DNA of 64,000 nucleotides from Oxalobacter vibrioformis (GCF_027118995.1 NZ_CP098242.1:1588501-1652500); one strand, 5' to 3'; shown: positions 1-10,263, counted from the stretch's first letter. Notes: generated from the letters alone by a model not told the origin. A program made the numbers and translations.

Positions 1-225
1 GTTCCTGGTTCGATTGGTCAGAACCAGGATCCGGGTCGCGTTTTCAAGGGTAAGAAAATGACGGGTCATATGGGTGATGTGACCCGTACTGTGCAAAATC
101 TTGAAATTGCCCGTATTGATGCAGAGCGCCAGCTTCTGATGGTCAGGGGTGCGGTTCCTGGCGCAAAAAACGGTCAGGTTGTTGTCAAGCCGGCTATTAA
201 AGCCGCAGGCAAGAAAGGAGCATAA
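1..225 (+). CDS. rplC: 50S ribosomal protein L3, C-terminal part
   Basis: The window opens inside this gene; 74 C-terminal residues are visible in frame 1, ending at a TAA at 223-225. The segment has the L3 features [15 protein letters not shown] and GHMGD, followed by a C-terminal beta-rich stretch ([11 protein letters not shown]). The Gln in the GQ(N/S)Q segment is the usual site of PrmB N5-methylation in L3. L3 is an early 23S rRNA-binding assembly protein. It lies 3 bp ahead of rplD, as in the S10 operon of proteobacteria. The start and the upstream S10 leader lie outside the window. Confidence 0.95.
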   Translation, partial: VPGSIGQNQDPGRVFKGKKMTGHMGDVTRTVQNLEIARIDAERQLLMVRGAVPGAKNGQVVVKPAIKAAGKKGA

Positions 226-228
226 TTT

Positions 229-849
229 ATGGAACTCAAGCTCCTGAACAGCAGTGACCAGTCTGCCGCTAAAGTTGAAGCGCCGGATACCATTTTTGGC
301 CGTGAATACAATGAAGCATTGATTCATCAGGTCGTTGTCGCTTTCCAGGCAAATGCCCGTGGCGGTAACAGCAAGCAGAAGACCCGCCGGGAAGTGGCGC
401 ATTCCACCAAGAAGCCATGGCGTCAGAAGGGTACGGGCCGTGCGCGTGCCGGTATGACGTCTTCGCCGCTGTGGCGTGGGGGTGGTCGTGCTTTCCCGAA
501 CACCGGCGAAGAAAATTTCTCTCACAAGGTCAACAAGAAAATGTATCGTGCAGGTCTTTGTTCGATACTGTCGCAGCTTGCCCGGGAGGGCCGCCTGACT
601 GTGATTGACGAGTTGTCAATTGAGGCGCCCAAAACCAAGATGCTGGCAGACAAGCTCAAGGCGTTCGGTTTCGGTTCAGTGCTCGTTCTGACTGACAATT
701 TCGATGAAAATCTGTACCTGGCATCCCGCAATCTGCCAAACGTGCTGGTTCTTGAGCCGCATCAGGCTGACCCGGTTTCACTCGTCTATTTCAAGGACGT
801 GTTGGTTACCCGTGCTGCGCTGGGCAAAATTGAGGAGATGCTGTCATGA
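229..849 (+). CDS. rplD: 50S ribosomal protein L4
   Basis: At 206 residues this matches the usual L4 length. The long basic loop that reaches into the exit tunnel is clear around residues 45-100 ([20 protein letters not shown], then [17 protein letters not shown]). The C-terminal half is the globular Rossmann-like domain. An AAGGAG ribosome-binding site lies inside the end of rplC. The stop overlaps the rplW start by 4 bp (ATGA), implying translational coupling. In E. coli L4 autoregulates the S10 operon; whether it does so here cannot be judged because the leader is outside the window. Confidence 0.97.
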   Translation: MELKLLNSSDQSAAKVEAPDTIFGREYNEALIHQVVVAFQANARGGNSKQKTRREVAHSTKKPWRQKGTGRARAGMTSSPLWRGGGRAFPNTGEENFSHKVNKKMYRAGLCSILSQLAREGRLTVIDELSIEAPKTKMLADKLKAFGFGSVLVLTDNFDENLYLASRNLPNVLVLEPHQADPVSLVYFKDVLVTRAALGKIEEMLS

Positions 850-1160
850 ATACAGCGAAAAAAGTGAGTGAAGAGCGCATGCTGAAAGTGCTGCTGGCTC
901 CTGTGATCTCCGAGAAGGCCACCTTTGTTGCTGATAAATATGAGCAAGTGGTTTTCCGTGTCATGAGAGATGCAACCAAGCCAGAGGTAAAAGCTGCAGT
1001 AGAAAGCCTGTTCAAGGTAGAGGTGGAGTCTGTGAAGATGCTCAATCGCATCGGTAAGCAGAAGCGCTCCGGAAAAACGGTCGGTAGAAAAAATCATGTC
1101 AAGCATGCGTATATTTGCTTGAAGCCCGGCCAGGAAATCAATTTTACCGAGGAGGCTTAA
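846..1160 (+). CDS. rplW: 50S ribosomal protein L23
   Basis: This 104-residue protein has the L23 core [12 protein letters not shown] near residues 15-26 and the [15 protein letters not shown] loop. L23 sits at the tunnel exit and is the docking site for trigger factor and SRP. The first ATG overlaps the rplD stop by 4 bp. An in-frame ATG twelve codons later is a possible alternative start, but the overlap favours the first. rplB follows after 3 bp. Confidence 0.96.
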   Translation: MNTAKKVSEERMLKVLLAPVISEKATFVADKYEQVVFRVMRDATKPEVKAAVESLFKVEVESVKMLNRIGKQKRSGKTVGRKNHVKHAYICLKPGQEINFTEEA

Positions 1161-1163
1161 AAG

Positions 1164-2000
1164 ATGGCTCTCGTTAAAGTCAAGCCAACGTCTCCCGGTC
1201 GCCGGGGGATGGTGAAAGTGGTCACTCCGGATCTGTACAAGGGGCGCCCTTTTGCCGGACTGATTGAAAAGAAATCAAAAAGCGCTGGTCGCAACAATAA
1301 TGGCCGTATTACGACTCGCCACATGGGTGGTGGTCACAAACAGCATTATCGTGTTGTTGATTTTGTGCGCAACAAGGACAGTATTCCGGCCAAGGTTGAG
1401 CGGATTGAATATGATCCGAACCGTACAGCCAATATTGCACTGGTTTGTTACGCAGATGGTGAGCGCCGTTACATCATTGCGCCAAGAGGCCTTTCTGTTG
1501 GCGATCAGCTGATGAATGGCTCTGAAGCGCCGATCCGGGCTGGCAACTGTCTGCCGCTCAGAAATATTCCGGTTGGCACCACGGTTCACTGCGTCGAAAT
1601 GCTGCCAGGCAAGGGGGCGCAAATGGCGAGAAGTGCCGGTGCCGGTGTGGTATTGATGGCGCGTGAAGGTGCCTACGCGCAGGTTCGCCTTCGTTCCGGT
1701 GAGGTTCGCCGCGTTCATGTCGAATGCCGCGCCACGATCGGTGAAGTCGGTAATGCAGAACACAGCTTGCGCAAGATCGGTAAGGCAGGCGCCATGCGTT
1801 GGCGGGGTGTTCGCCCGACGGTGCGCGGTGTTGTCATGAATCCGGTCGACCACCCGCATGGTGGTGGTGAGGGCAGAACGTCGGGTGGTCGTCATCCGGT
1901 GTCGCCGTGGGGTCAGAAAACCAAGGGCATGAAGACGCGCAGCAACAAGCGTACGACTTCAATGATCGTTTCACGCCGTGGTCGTGGTAAGAGAAAATAG
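1164..2000 (+). CDS. rplB: 50S ribosomal protein L2
   Basis: The protein has 278 residues and full L2 architecture: an N-terminal OB-like domain ([14 protein letters not shown]), an SH3-like domain, and the C-terminal [17 protein letters not shown] signature that reaches the peptidyl-transferase region. The His in the HPHGGGEG motif is intact. A GAGG ribosome-binding site lies just upstream. Its place between rplW and rpsS is canonical for the S10 operon. Confidence 0.98.
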   Translation: MALVKVKPTSPGRRGMVKVVTPDLYKGRPFAGLIEKKSKSAGRNNNGRITTRHMGGGHKQHYRVVDFVRNKDSIPAKVERIEYDPNRTANIALVCYADGERRYIIAPRGLSVGDQLMNGSEAPIRAGNCLPLRNIPVGTTVHCVEMLPGKGAQMARSAGAGVVLMAREGAYAQVRLRSGEVRRVHVECRATIGEVGNAEHSLRKIGKAGAMRWRGVRPTVRGVVMNPVDHPHGGGEGRTSGGRHPVSPWGQKTKGMKTRSNKRTTSMIVSRRGRGKRK

Positions 2001-2009
2001 GGGTAGCAT

Positions 2010-2285
2010 ATGACACGTTCATTGAAAAAGGGTCCTTTCTGCGACGCTCACCTGGTCAAAAAGGTGGAAGCTGCCCAGGAAACCAAGGACAAAAGACCGA
2101 TCAGGACATGGTCACGCCGGTCCACGATTATGCCGGATTTCATTGGTCTGACCATTGCCGTACACAATGGCAAGCAGCATGTGCCTGTGTATATTTCTGA
2201 AAACATGGTTGGACACAAGCTCGGCGAATTTGCGCTGACCCGTGCATTCAAGGGTCACGCTGCCGACAAGAAGGCGAGAAGGTAG
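2010..2285 (+). CDS. rpsS: 30S ribosomal protein S19
   Basis: This 91-residue protein begins [10 protein letters not shown] and contains the S19 signature [16 protein letters not shown] near the C terminus. S19 binds the head of the 30S subunit together with S13. A GGGG motif 8 bp upstream serves as ribosome-binding site. It is followed after 9 bp by rplV. Confidence 0.97.
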   Translation: MTRSLKKGPFCDAHLVKKVEAAQETKDKRPIRTWSRRSTIMPDFIGLTIAVHNGKQHVPVYISENMVGHKLGEFALTRAFKGHAADKKARR

Positions 2286-2294
2286 GAGAACGCA

Positions 2295-2633
2295 ATGGCA
2301 ATTATGGAAACTAAAGCTGCTCTCCGTGGTGTGCGTCTGTCAGCGCAGAAAGGTCGCCTTGTGGCCGATATGATCCGCGGCAAGAAGGTGGATCAGGCGC
2401 TTGATATTCTGACTTTTACCCCGAAAAAAGGTGCAGCGATCATCAAGAAGGTGCTGGAGTCCGCTATTGCGAATGCCGAGCACAATGATGGTGCGGATAT
2501 TGATGAATTGAAAGTCGCTTCGATTTATGTCGAAAAGGGCCAGTTCCTCAAACGCTACAGCCCGCGCGCAAAAGGCCGTGGTGATCGTATAACCAAACAA
2601 ACCTGTCACATTTATGTGACTGTCGGTAACTAA
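2295..2633 (+). CDS. rplV: 50S ribosomal protein L22
   Basis: The 112-residue protein begins [21 protein letters not shown], has the [14 protein letters not shown] helix, and ends in the tunnel-lining beta-hairpin region ([18 protein letters not shown]) where macrolide-resistance changes occur in other species. The hairpin looks ordinary. An AGGAG ribosome-binding site precedes the ATG. Confidence 0.97.
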   Translation: MAIMETKAALRGVRLSAQKGRLVADMIRGKKVDQALDILTFTPKKGAAIIKKVLESAIANAEHNDGADIDELKVASIYVEKGQFLKRYSPRAKGRGDRITKQTCHIYVTVGN

Positions 2634-2643
2634 GGGGGCCACG

Positions 2644-3477
2644 ATGGGACAAAAGATTCATCCAACCGGGTTTCGTCTTGCGGTAGCTCGCAACTGGTCA
2701 TCACGCTGGTATGCCAATAACAGCAATTTTGCTGGCATGCTTAATGAAGACCTGCAGGCCCGCTCGTATCTGAAGAAAAAACTGAAAAATGCATCGGTAG
2801 GACACGTTGTGATTGAGCGTCCGGCCAAAAATGCCCGTTTCACGATTTACAGCTCACGTCCTGGCGTTGTGATTGGCAAAAAAGGCGAGGACATCGAGAT
2901 TCTGAAAAATGAATTGACGAAGATCATGGGCGTGCCGGTGCATGTCAATATTGAGGAAATCCGCAAGCCGGAAACGCATGCGCAGTTGATTGCTGATTCC
3001 ATCACGCAGCAACTGGAAAAGCGGATCATGTTTCGCCGCGCGATGCGCCGTGCAATGCAAAACGCCATGCGTTTAGGTGCGCTCGGTATCAAGATCATGT
3101 CTTCAGGCAGATTGAATGGTATCGAAATTGCGCGTACCGAATGGTATCGTGAAGGCCGTGTGCCATTGCATACCCTGCGTGCGGATATCGATTATGGTTT
3201 CAGCGAAGCCCTGACCACTTACGGCATTATTGGTGTGAAGGTCTGGGTATACAAAGGTGACCGTCTGGAAGGTGACGAAGCGCCTAAGGTGGAAGCCAGT
3301 GTTGAAGAAGACAAGAAACGCCGTGGAACGCGCCGTGATGATGGCGCCAAGCCGGCTGGCAAACAACGGGTAAGGAAAGTGGAAGGTGCATCTGCGCCGG
3401 GTGGCGTCAAACGTGTCCGCGCCAGGAGGGCTGACGCAGCGCCCGAATCCACACCAGTTGAAACGGCAGGAGAATAA
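2644..3477 (+). CDS. rpsC: 30S ribosomal protein S3
   Basis: At 277 residues it is longer than the 233-residue E. coli S3. The KH domain ([17 protein letters not shown], around residues 77-93) and the C-terminal domain ([28 protein letters not shown]) are intact. The extra length is a low-complexity basic tail after about residue 215, rich in Lys, Arg, Ala and Glu. Such tails are common in betaproteobacterial S3 as I remember it. S3 lines the mRNA entry channel. It is followed by rplP after 2 bp. Confidence 0.97.
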   Translation: MGQKIHPTGFRLAVARNWSSRWYANNSNFAGMLNEDLQARSYLKKKLKNASVGHVVIERPAKNARFTIYSSRPGVVIGKKGEDIEILKNELTKIMGVPVHVNIEEIRKPETHAQLIADSITQQLEKRIMFRRAMRRAMQNAMRLGALGIKIMSSGRLNGIEIARTEWYREGRVPLHTLRADIDYGFSEALTTYGIIGVKVWVYKGDRLEGDEAPKVEASVEEDKKRRGTRRDDGAKPAGKQRVRKVEGASAPGGVKRVRARRADAAPESTPVETAGE

Positions 3478-3479
3478 TT

Positions 3480-3902
3480 ATGCTGCAGCCAAGACGCAGA
3501 AAATATAGAAAAGAACAGAAAGGACGCAATACCGGTATTTCGCATGAGCGCGGTACCAACGTCTCTTTTGGTGAATTTGGTCTGAAGGCAACCGGCCGCG
3601 GAAGAATCACGGCCCGTCAGATTGAGGCGGCACGTCGTGCCATGACCCGTCACATTCGTCGTGGTGGCCGCATCTGGATCCGTATTTTTCCGGACAAGCC
3701 GATTTCCGAGAAGCCGGCAGAGGTTCGTATGGGTAGTGGTAAGGGTAACCCGGAATACTGGGTTGCTGAAATTCGCCCTGGAAAGATGCTTTATGAGATG
3801 GATGGTGTCAGTGAAGAGCTGGCGCGTGAGGCTTTCCGCCTTGCTGCAGCCAAGCTGCCATTGTCAACCACGTTTGTGACTCGCCGGATTGGCGGCCAGT
3901 AA
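3480..3902 (+). CDS. rplP: 50S ribosomal protein L16
   Basis: The 140-residue protein begins [17 protein letters not shown] and carries the L16 signatures [17 protein letters not shown] and [13 protein letters not shown]. The Arg in the second signature region is the site hydroxylated by RoxA in E. coli. L16 helps position tRNA at the A site. The AGGAG of the rpmC ribosome-binding site follows directly after the stop codon. Confidence 0.97.
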   Translation: MLQPRRRKYRKEQKGRNTGISHERGTNVSFGEFGLKATGRGRITARQIEAARRAMTRHIRRGGRIWIRIFPDKPISEKPAEVRMGSGKGNPEYWVAEIRPGKMLYEMDGVSEELAREAFRLAAAKLPLSTTFVTRRIGGQ

Positions 3903-3912
3903 AGGAGTGATT

Positions 3913-4104
3913 ATGAAAGCTTCCGAGCTTCGCAATAAAGATCAGGCCGCACTGCAGCAGGAATTGAATGAGCTGTTGAAGGCCCAGTTCGGTCTGCGCA
4001 TGCAGAAAGGCACCCAGCAATTGACGAATACTTCCCAGATAAGGAAGGTCAGGCGTGATATTGCTCGTGTGAAGACGGTTATGAATGCAAAGGGTAATAA
4101 ATAA
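3913..4104 (+). CDS. rpmC: 50S ribosomal protein L29
   Basis: The start is the ATG at 3913, ten bases after the rplP stop and preceded by AAAGGAGTG. The reading frame is open further upstream, but that would overlap rplP and lacks a ribosome-binding site. The 63-residue product ([20 protein letters not shown]) is a two-helix coiled protein of normal L29 length, with the motif [13 protein letters not shown]. It binds near the tunnel exit beside L23. Its TAA overlaps the rpsQ ATG by one base. Confidence 0.96.
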   Translation: MKASELRNKDQAALQQELNELLKAQFGLRMQKGTQQLTNTSQIRKVRRDIARVKTVMNAKGNK

Positions 4105-4370
4105 TGAATGATCAGGCAAAAGTTCAGCGTGCGCTGACTGGCAGGGTTGTCTCAGACAAGATGGATAAAACCGTTTCTGTCATGATCGAGCGCCATGTCA
4201 AGCATCCCCTGTACGGCAAAATCATCAGACGCTCGAAAAAATATCTGGCACATGATGAAGCCAATCAGGCAAAAATCGGTGACACGGTAGAAATTCGGGA
4301 AAGTCGTCCGATTTCCAAAAGCAAGTCATGGGTCGTTACCCGTGTACTGCAGGTTGCGCAGGTTGTATAA
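4104..4370 (+). CDS. rpsQ: 30S ribosomal protein S17
   Basis: The 88-residue protein has the OB-fold signature of S17: [33 protein letters not shown] and [18 protein letters not shown]. It is a primary 16S rRNA-binding protein. It is the last gene of the S10 cluster here. A spacer of 184 bp with promoter and hairpin separates it from rplN. Confidence 0.97.
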   Translation: MNDQAKVQRALTGRVVSDKMDKTVSVMIERHVKHPLYGKIIRRSKKYLAHDEANQAKIGDTVEIRESRPISKSKSWVVTRVLQVAQVV

Positions 4371-4377
4371 AAAAATC

Positions 4378-4406
4378 TTGCATTAATTTTATATTGATGT
4401 GATAAT
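4378..4406 (+). promoter_or_regulatory. Predicted sigma-70 promoter of the spc operon
   Basis: TTGCAT at 4378-4383 and GATAAT at 4401-4406 are separated by exactly 17 bp. A TG at 4398-4399 makes it an extended -10 element. It lies 8 bp after the rpsQ stop and about 150 bp ahead of rplN, where a separate spc promoter is known in E. coli. Expected transcription start is close to 4413. This is a consensus match only. Confidence 0.6.
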
Positions 4407-4412
4407 TGCAGG

Positions 4413-4440
4413 CTTCGTGTCATTAAGTCATGGCACGAAG
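4413..4440 (+). promoter_or_regulatory. Hairpin at the predicted 5' end of the spc mRNA
   Basis: CTTCGTGTCAT at 4413-4423 pairs with ATGGCACGAAG at 4430-4440. This gives 11 pairs, one of them G-U, with a 6-nt loop. No U-tract follows, so it is not an intrinsic terminator. It begins where the transcript from the promoter at 4378-4406 should start. It could protect the 5' end from decay or act as a regulatory site; the latter is speculation. Confidence 0.5.
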
Positions 4441-4554
4441 TTCTAGTTTAGAAACTGTCCACCCAATCAGATGATGTGAAAGCATCAGATGACGGGACCA
4501 AGACTGATCGTTGGGCCGGGTGCCTGGACGAATTCAAGTTGGGAAAGAAAATTT

Positions 4555-4923
4555 ATGATTCAAAGTGAAAGCCGTTTGAAAGTGGCCGACAACACTGGTG
4601 CAAGGGAAGTGCTTTGCATCAAGGTGTTGGGTGGTTCCAAGCGCCGCTATGCTGGCATCGGTGACATTATCAAGGTCACTGTAAAGAGTGCTCAGCCGCG
4701 GGGAAGAGTTAAAAAGGGTGAAATCTATAATGCTGTGGTTGTTCGCACAGCCAAGGGTGTGCGCCGTCCGGACGGGTCGTTGATCAAGTTTGACGGTAGT
4801 GCTGCTGTGCTGCTGAACGCCAGGCTGGAGCCGATTGGTACCCGCATTTTCGGGCCTGTGACCCGTGAGCTGCGTACCGAGCGCTTTATGAAGATTGTCT
4901 CTCTTGCGCCGGAAGTGCTGTAA
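4555..4923 (+). CDS. rplN: 50S ribosomal protein L14
   Basis: The ATG at 4555 gives the standard 122-residue L14 ([19 protein letters not shown]). An in-frame extension upstream to 4489 exists but encodes no L14-like residues. The L14 signature region ([20 protein letters not shown], ending [10 protein letters not shown]) is present. A GGGAAAGAAA purine stretch precedes the ATG. L14 contributes to intersubunit bridges and binds the silencing factor RsfS. It is the first gene of the spc operon. Confidence 0.97.
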   Translation: MIQSESRLKVADNTGAREVLCIKVLGGSKRRYAGIGDIIKVTVKSAQPRGRVKKGEIYNAVVVRTAKGVRRPDGSLIKFDGSAAVLLNARLEPIGTRIFGPVTRELRTERFMKIVSLAPEVL

Positions 4924-4933
4924 GGGGAATGTC

Positions 4934-5248
4934 ATGAAAAAAATCAGAAAAGATGACGAAGTGATCGTCCTGACCGGCAAGGATAAGGGTAAGCGCGGTC
5001 TCGTCGAGCGCTGCATTGATGACTATGTGATCGTCAAGAACGTCAATGTGGTCAAGAAAACCATTCGTCCCAATCCGATGACGGGTGCAACGGGTGGTAT
5101 TGAAGATAAGCAGATGCCGATTCACGTTTCCAATGTCGCGTTGTACGACGTGGTTTCAAATAAGGCGGAGCGAGTGGGTATCCAGGTCGTGGACGGTAAA
5201 AAAGTTCGCGTCTACAAATCCAGTGGCAGAGTGGTTGGGGCGAAATAA
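4934..5248 (+). CDS. rplX: 50S ribosomal protein L24
   Basis: The ATG at 4934, preceded by AAGGGGAA, gives a 104-residue protein. The open frame extends upstream into rplN but is unlikely to be used. The KOW motif is at the N terminus ([18 protein letters not shown]). L24 is an assembly initiator for the 50S subunit. rplE follows after 2 bp. Confidence 0.96.
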   Translation: MKKIRKDDEVIVLTGKDKGKRGLVERCIDDYVIVKNVNVVKKTIRPNPMTGATGGIEDKQMPIHVSNVALYDVVSNKAERVGIQVVDGKKVRVYKSSGRVVGAK

Positions 5249-5250
5249 TT

Positions 5251-5790
5251 ATGGCGCGTTTAAGAGATTTTTATCGGGAAAAGGTGGTGTCTGATCTGAT
5301 GACGCAATTTTCCTACAAGTCCGCAATGGAAGTGCCGCGTATCACCAAGATAACCCTGAACATGGGCTTGTCGGAGGCGGTTGCAGACAAAAAAATTATT
5401 GATCATGCGGTGGAAGACCTTGGCAAGATCGCTGGCCAGAAGCCGGTTGTCACCAAGGCAAAAAAATCTATTGCCGGATTCAAGATCCGTGATGGTTATC
5501 CGCTTGGCTGCATGGTCACTTTGCGTGGTGAGAGGATGTACGAATTTCTGGATCGCCTGGTAACGATTGCGTTGCCGCGAGTAAGGGATTTTCGTGGCAT
5601 TTCCGCCAGATCTTTCGACGGCAGAGGTAACTACAATCTTGGCATCAGGGAGCAGATCATTTTCCCTGAAATCGAATATGACAAGATTGACGCTTTGCGT
5701 GGTCTGAATATCAGTATTACGACGACCGCCAAGACTGATGATGAGTCAAGAGCACTCCTCACCGCATTTAAATTTCCGTTCAGAAACTGA
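5251..5790 (+). CDS. rplE: 50S ribosomal protein L5
   Basis: At 179 residues it matches the family. Motifs include [35 protein letters not shown] and [20 protein letters not shown]5 binds 5S rRNA and contacts P-site tRNA. In E. coli the S8 repressor binds near the rplE start; the corresponding region here shows no obvious S8-site mimic by eye. Confidence 0.97.
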   Translation: MARLRDFYREKVVSDLMTQFSYKSAMEVPRITKITLNMGLSEAVADKKIIDHAVEDLGKIAGQKPVVTKAKKSIAGFKIRDGYPLGCMVTLRGERMYEFLDRLVTIALPRVRDFRGISARSFDGRGNYNLGIREQIIFPEIEYDKIDALRGLNISITTTAKTDDESRALLTAFKFPFRN

Positions 5791-5796
5791 GGCAGC

Positions 5797-6102
5797 ATGG
5801 CAAAACTGGCACTTATTAATCGTGAAAAAAAGCGCGCGGATCTGGTAAAGAAATATGCCGCCAAGCGTGCTGAGTTAAAAGCGATCATCGACGACCAAGG
5901 CAAAACAGACGAAGAGCGTTACAACGCACGTTTGAAGCTGCAGTCATTGCCGCGTAATGCGAATCCGACCCGTCAGCGCAATCGTTGCGCACTTACTGGT
6001 CGGCCGCGTGGCACCTACAGAAAATTTGGCCTGGGTCGTACCAAGCTCAGGGAGTTTGCCATGAATGGTGAAATTCCTGGCGTCACCAAAGCCAGCTGGT
6101 AG
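5797..6102 (+). CDS. rpsN: 30S ribosomal protein S14, zinc-free form
   Basis: This is the long 101-residue S14 without the CxxC pairs of the zinc-binding short form. The C-terminal signature [21 protein letters not shown] is present in equivalent form. S14 is a late assembly protein of the 30S head. It lies 6 bp after rplE. Confidence 0.97.
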   Translation: MAKLALINREKKRADLVKKYAAKRAELKAIIDDQGKTDEERYNARLKLQSLPRNANPTRQRNRCALTGRPRGTYRKFGLGRTKLREFAMNGEIPGVTKASW

Positions 6103-6116
6103 CAGGAGGATATCAA

Positions 6117-6512
6117 ATGAGTATGAGCGATCCTATCGCAGATATGCTGACCCGCATCCGCAATGCGCAGCAGGTCAACAAGAATTCGGTCTCGATGCCT
6201 TCTTCAAAAGTCAAGATTGCAATTGCAAATGTCTTGAAAGAAGAGGGGTATATCGAGTCTTTCGGTGTCAAGGAAGCCGGCGGCAAGGCCGAGCTGAATA
6301 TTGCACTGAAATATTATGTGGGACGTCCTGTCATCGAAAGGCTGGAGCGTGTATCGCGCCCAGGACTTCGTATTTACAAAGGACGTGATGAGTTGCCGAA
6401 CGTCATGAATGGCCTGGGCGTTGCAATCGTTTCCACCTCCAAGGGTGTGATGACGGATCGCAAGGCGCGTGCTACTGGCGTGGGTGGTGAAGTCATCTGT
6501 TACGTAGCCTGA
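6117..6512 (+). CDS. rpsH: 30S ribosomal protein S8
   Basis: The 131-residue protein starts [16 protein letters not shown]. The second ATG two codons later is the start used in some annotations, but the AGGAGG at 6106-6111 spaces best with 6117. The C-terminal S8 signature ([20 protein letters not shown]) is complete. S8 is the translational repressor of the spc operon in E. coli and binds the central domain of 16S rRNA. Confidence 0.97.
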   Translation: MSMSDPIADMLTRIRNAQQVNKNSVSMPSSKVKIAIANVLKEEGYIESFGVKEAGGKAELNIALKYYVGRPVIERLERVSRPGLRIYKGRDELPNVMNGLGVAIVSTSKGVMTDRKARATGVGGEVICYVA

Positions 6513-6522
6513 GGAGTCAAGC

Positions 6523-7056
6523 ATGTCAAGAGTTGGAAAAATGCCGATTGCTATTCCCGATGGCACGACTGTCACCATTTCCGGTGGTCAGATTACCGTC
6601 AAGGGTTCACTGGGCGCACTGTCTCGTGATCTTTCTGATCATGTGCGTGTTAAGGAAGAAAACAAAAATCTGCTGGTTGAGCCGGCCAATGAAAGCCGTG
6701 AAGCCCAGGCGATGTGGGGAACCACACGCGCACTGGTCAGCAACATGGTTGAGGGTGTCAGTAAGGGGTTTGAGCGCCGCCTGACGCTGGTTGGTGTGGG
6801 TTTTCGTGCGCAGGCGCAGGGAGACATGCTCAATATGTCCCTGGGTTTTTCGCATCCGGTTGCGCACAAAATGCCGACAGGGGTGAAATGCGAAACCCCG
6901 TCACAAACTGAAATCGTTCTGAAGGGAATTGACAAGCAGGTTGTGGGACAGGTCGCTGCCGAAGTTCGTGCATATCGCAGCCCTGAGCCTTATAAGGGCA
7001 AGGGTGTTCGCTATGCTAACGAAGTGGTCAAGCTTAAAGAAACCAAGAAGAAGTAA
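6523..7056 (+). CDS. rplF: 50S ribosomal protein L6
   Basis: At 177 residues with two L6 domains. It starts [14 protein letters not shown] and ends with the signature [20 protein letters not shown]. An AGGAG lies 7 bp upstream. L6 sits near the factor-binding region at the base of the L7/L12 stalk. Order rpsH-rplF-rplR is canonical. Confidence 0.97.
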   Translation: MSRVGKMPIAIPDGTTVTISGGQITVKGSLGALSRDLSDHVRVKEENKNLLVEPANESREAQAMWGTTRALVSNMVEGVSKGFERRLTLVGVGFRAQAQGDMLNMSLGFSHPVAHKMPTGVKCETPSQTEIVLKGIDKQVVGQVAAEVRAYRSPEPYKGKGVRYANEVVKLKETKKK

Positions 7057-7068
7057 TAGGGGCGTTTG

Positions 7069-7431
7069 ATGAACAAGAAACAATCACGTTTGCGTCGCGG
7101 ACGTCAGACTCGGGCCAAAATTGCCGTATTAGGCGCGAATCGCCTGTCGGTGCATCGTACCAATATGCATATTTATGCCAATGTTATTGCGCCGGATTCC
7201 CGTATCCTGGCATCTGCTTCCACGGCAGAAAACGAGGTGCGTCAGCAACTGGGCGGAAAGTCCGGTGCCGGTGGCAATGTGGAAGCAGCGACGCTGGTTG
7301 GCAAGAGGGTTGCGGAAAAAGCGTTGAAGGCCGGTATTACCGAAGTCGCTTTTGATCGCTCCGGTTTTCGTTATCACGGTCGTGTGAAAGCGCTGGCAGA
7401 AGCTGCGCGTGAAGCCGGCCTGAAGTTCTAA
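7069..7431 (+). CDS. rplR: 50S ribosomal protein L18
   Basis: The ATG at 7069 gives 120 residues ([18 protein letters not shown]). A TTG immediately upstream would add only one residue and is less likely. The 5S rRNA-binding region ([20 protein letters not shown]) and the C-terminal [24 protein letters not shown] are typical. A GGGG purine stretch upstream acts as ribosome-binding site. Confidence 0.96.
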   Translation: MNKKQSRLRRGRQTRAKIAVLGANRLSVHRTNMHIYANVIAPDSRILASASTAENEVRQQLGGKSGAGGNVEAATLVGKRVAEKALKAGITEVAFDRSGFRYHGRVKALAEAAREAGLKF

Positions 7432-7441
7432 GGGATATTCC

Positions 7442-7960
7442 ATGGCAAAAATGCAACAGAAAATGCAGAACGAAAGGCCTGATGACGGCTTGCGCGAAAA
7501 AATGATTTCCATTAACCGCGTAACCAAAGTGGTCAAGGGCGGTCGCATCATGGGTTTTTCTGCGCTGACCGTTGTCGGTGATGGCGATGGCCGTATCGGC
7601 ATGGGCAAGGGTAAATCGAAAGAGGTTCCGATTGCTGTCCAAAAGGCAATGGAAGAAGCCCGTCGCAATATGATCAAGGTGACGTTGAAAGATGGTACGC
7701 TGCAGCACACGATCACCGGAAAACACGGCGCATCCAAAGTGATGTTGAATCCTGCCAAACAGGGTACCGGTGTGATTGCAGGTGGTGCGATGCGTGCAAT
7801 GTTTGAGGTACTGGGCGTGACCAACGTGGTCGCCAAATCATTTGGTTCCAGTAATCCTTACAACATGGTGCGTGCAACCATGAATGCGCTGGCTTCCATG
7901 AATACGCCGTCAGAAATTGCCGGCAAGCGTGGCAAGTCCGTTGAAGAAATCGTTGGATAA
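7442..7960 (+). CDS. rpsE: 30S ribosomal protein S5
   Basis: The 172-residue protein has the double-stranded RNA-binding-like N-terminal domain ([18 protein letters not shown], followed by [20 protein letters not shown]) and the C-terminal domain with [19 protein letters not shown]. These loops are where ribosomal-ambiguity and spectinomycin-resistance changes occur; they look normal. The AAGGGATATTCC upstream supplies the ribosome-binding site. Confidence 0.97.
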   Translation: MAKMQQKMQNERPDDGLREKMISINRVTKVVKGGRIMGFSALTVVGDGDGRIGMGKGKSKEVPIAVQKAMEEARRNMIKVTLKDGTLQHTITGKHGASKVMLNPAKQGTGVIAGGAMRAMFEVLGVTNVVAKSFGSSNPYNMVRATMNALASMNTPSEIAGKRGKSVEEIVG

Positions 7961-7973
7961 GAGGTGAGTGGCT

Positions 7974-8156
7974 ATGTCGTCTAATCAAATCAAGGTGAAG
8001 CTGGTAAAAAGCCTGATCGGGACCAATGAGGCACACCGTGCTACCGTGCGTGGCCTTGGACTCCGTCGCCTGAATTCTGTTTCCATGCTGGAAGATACGC
8101 CAGCTGTTCGTGGAATGATTAACAAAGTGTCGTATCTCGTTAAAGTGGTTTCCTGA
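7974..8156 (+). CDS. rpmD: 50S ribosomal protein L30
   Basis: The ATG at 7974 gives a 60-residue L30, the usual length. A GTG two codons earlier is possible, but the GAGGTGAG stretch at 7961-7968 is better placed as the ribosome-binding site for 7974. The motif [20 protein letters not shown] is the standard L30 signature. It is followed by rplO after 28 bp. Confidence 0.95.
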   Translation: MSSNQIKVKLVKSLIGTNEAHRATVRGLGLRRLNSVSMLEDTPAVRGMINKVSYLVKVVS

Positions 8157-8184
8157 TTTCAGGAAGTTGCCAACAGGATAAGTT

Positions 8185-8616
8185 ATGAAATTGAATAATT
8201 TACAGCCCGCTACCGGTGCAAAACATGTCAAACGCAGAGTCGGTCGTGGTATCGGCTCTGGTCTGGGCAAAACAGCCGGCCGTGGTCACAAGGGGCAGAA
8301 AGCGCGTGCCGGTGGTTTCCATAAAGTCGGTTTTGAGGGCGGACAGATGCCGCTGCAGCGCAGATTGCCAAAGCGCGGCTTCAAATCCATGGCAGCGCCT
8401 TATCGCACGGAAGTTCGTCTTTCCGATCTGGAAAAGCTGGCAGTCAATGATATTGACCTTCTGGTGTTGAAGCAGGCCGGTATTGTTTCCCAGCGTATCA
8501 GGGAAGTGCGTGTCATTCTCGCTGGCGAGATTACCAAGAGTGTGAATCTTTCCGGTCTGGGAGTGACCAAAGGTGCGCGTGCGGCAATTGAAAGCCGTGG
8601 CGGTACGATTGGATAA
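8185..8616 (+). CDS. rplO: 50S ribosomal protein L15
   Basis: This 143-residue protein has the glycine-rich N-terminal L15 extension ([20 protein letters not shown]) and the C-terminal region [17 protein letters not shown]. It binds late in 50S assembly. AGGATAAGTT lies upstream as the ribosome-binding region. Position ahead of secY is canonical. Confidence 0.97.
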   Translation: MKLNNLQPATGAKHVKRRVGRGIGSGLGKTAGRGHKGQKARAGGFHKVGFEGGQMPLQRRLPKRGFKSMAAPYRTEVRLSDLEKLAVNDIDLLVLKQAGIVSQRIREVRVILAGEITKSVNLSGLGVTKGARAAIESRGGTIG

Positions 8617-8638
8617 GTAAGACAGACGGGGAACTCGA

Positions 8639-9967
8639 TTGGCAACGTCATCTAAAGCGGCCGCAAAAAACAACACATCGACAGGGGGCTTCCCCTGGCA
8701 GCGTCTGTGGTTTTTGCTTGGTGCGCTGGTGGTCTACCGGATTGGTGCGCATATACCGGTGCCGGGAATTGATCCGGATCAGCTGGCTTTTCTGTTCAGG
8801 CAGAACGAGGGCGGTATCCTGGGCATGTTCAACATGTTCTCAGGTGGTGCGCTCTCCCGCTTCTCGGTATTTGCACTGGGTATCATGCCTTACATCTCTG
8901 CATCTATTATCATGCAGATGATCGGTATCATCTCTCCGCAAATTGAGGCGCTGAAAAAGGAAGGCGAAGCAGGGCGCCGTAAAATGACGCAGTATACGCG
9001 TTATGGCACATTGCTTTTAGCCACATTCCAGGGATTGGGGATTGCGATTGCCGTTGAATCACAGCCGGGTCTCGTTATCGACCCGGGCATGATGTTCCGC
9101 TTTACCGCGGTTGTCACGCTGGTGACTGGCACCATGTTCCTGATGTGGCTGGGTGAGCAGATTACTGAAAGAGGATTGGGCAATGGTATTTCCATTCTGA
9201 TCTTTGCCGGTATTGCCGCAGGCCTGCCCAGCGCGATTGGTGGACTTTTTGAGCTGGTGCGTACCGGTTCGATGAGTGCGATTTCAGCCCTTGTGATCTG
9301 TGTGATTGTGGTGGCGGTGACTTATCTGGTTGTCTTTATTGAAAGCGGGCAGCGCCGTATTCTGGTGAATTATGCCAAACGTCAGATCGGTAACAAGATT
9401 TATGGTGGCCAAAGCACACACTTGCCGCTGAAGGTCAATATGGCCGGTGTGATTCCGCCGATTTTTGCTTCATCGATCATTTTGTTTCCGGCAACGATTG
9501 CAGGATGGTTTGCAACCGGCACGGATTCGGATAATATGTTTGCCCGATTCCTGAAGGATCTGTCCGCATCGCTTGGCCCAGGTGAGCCGATGCATGCGCT
9601 GCTTTATGCTATTGCGATTATTTTCTTCTGTTTCTTTTATACCGCGCTGGTATTTAACAGCCGTGAAACAGCAGATAACCTGAAAAAGAGTGGTGCGTTT
9701 ATTCCGGGTATTCGTCCGGGCGAGCAAACTGCACGTTATGTTGACAGGATTTTGATGCGCCTGACACTGGCAGGTGCCGTGTATGTGACACTGGTGTGTC
9801 TGCTGCCGGAGTTCCTGGTAGCCAAGTGGAACGTACCATTTTATTTTGGCGGTACTTCACTTTTGATTCTTGTTGTTGTCACGATGGACTTTATGGCGCA
9901 GATTCAGAACTTCGTCATGTCACATCAGTATGAATCACTGCTGAAGAAATCGAATTTCAAGGGTTGA
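8639..9967 (+). CDS. secY: Preprotein translocase subunit SecY
   Basis: The 442-residue polytopic protein has ten predicted membrane segments of the Sec61/SecY channel. Motifs include [20 protein letters not shown] (plug and TM2 region), [13 protein letters not shown], and [20 protein letters not shown] in the large cytoplasmic loop. It starts with TTG at 8639, nine bases after a GGGGAA ribosome-binding site; no ATG nearby would keep TM1 intact. SecY forms the protein-conducting channel with SecE and SecG and the SecA motor. The C terminus ends [10 protein letters not shown]. Confidence 0.97.
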   Translation: MATSSKAAAKNNTSTGGFPWQRLWFLLGALVVYRIGAHIPVPGIDPDQLAFLFRQNEGGILGMFNMFSGGALSRFSVFALGIMPYISASIIMQMIGIISPQIEALKKEGEAGRRKMTQYTRYGTLLLATFQGLGIAIAVESQPGLVIDPGMMFRFTAVVTLVTGTMFLMWLGEQITERGLGNGISILIFAGIAAGLPSAIGGLFELVRTGSMSAISALVICVIVVAVTYLVVFIESGQRRILVNYAKRQIGNKIYGGQSTHLPLKVNMAGVIPPIFASSIILFPATIAGWFATGTDSDNMFARFLKDLSASLGPGEPMHALLYAIAIIFFCFFYTALVFNSRETADNLKKSGAFIPGIRPGEQTARYVDRILMRLTLAGAVYVTLVCLLPEFLVAKWNVPFYFGGTSLLILVVVTMDFMAQIQNFVMSHQYESLLKKSNFKG

Positions 9968-10005
9968 TGACCCTAAAACAACGGAAAGAAGAGAAATAAC
10001 GATAT

Positions 10006-10224
10006 ATGGCAAAAGATGACGTTATCCAGATGCAGGGCGAAGTTATTGATAATCTGCCCAACGCAACCTTTCGCGTAAAACTGGAGAATGGACATGTTGT
10101 GCTGGGGCACATATCCGGAAAGATGCGCATGAATTATATTCGTATCCTCCCGGGTGACAAGGTAACAGTGGAATTGACGCCATATGATTTAACTCGTGCC
10201 CGGATTGTTTTCCGGTCAAAATAG
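10006..10224 (+). CDS. infA: Translation initiation factor IF-1
   Basis: This 72-residue single OB-fold protein matches IF-1 along its length ([55 protein letters not shown]). It occludes the A site of the 30S subunit during initiation. Its location between secY and rpmJ is common in betaproteobacteria and differs from E. coli. Confidence 0.97.
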   Translation: MAKDDVIQMQGEVIDNLPNATFRVKLENGHVVLGHISGKMRMNYIRILPGDKVTVELTPYDLTRARIVFRSK

Positions 10225-10263
10225 CACGAACCGGTAGTACTTTAGATTTGGAAGAGGTTGAAA

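Noticed and set aside
1275..1895. 206-codon frame antisense to rplB
   Set aside because: Shadow of the highly conserved L2 gene.
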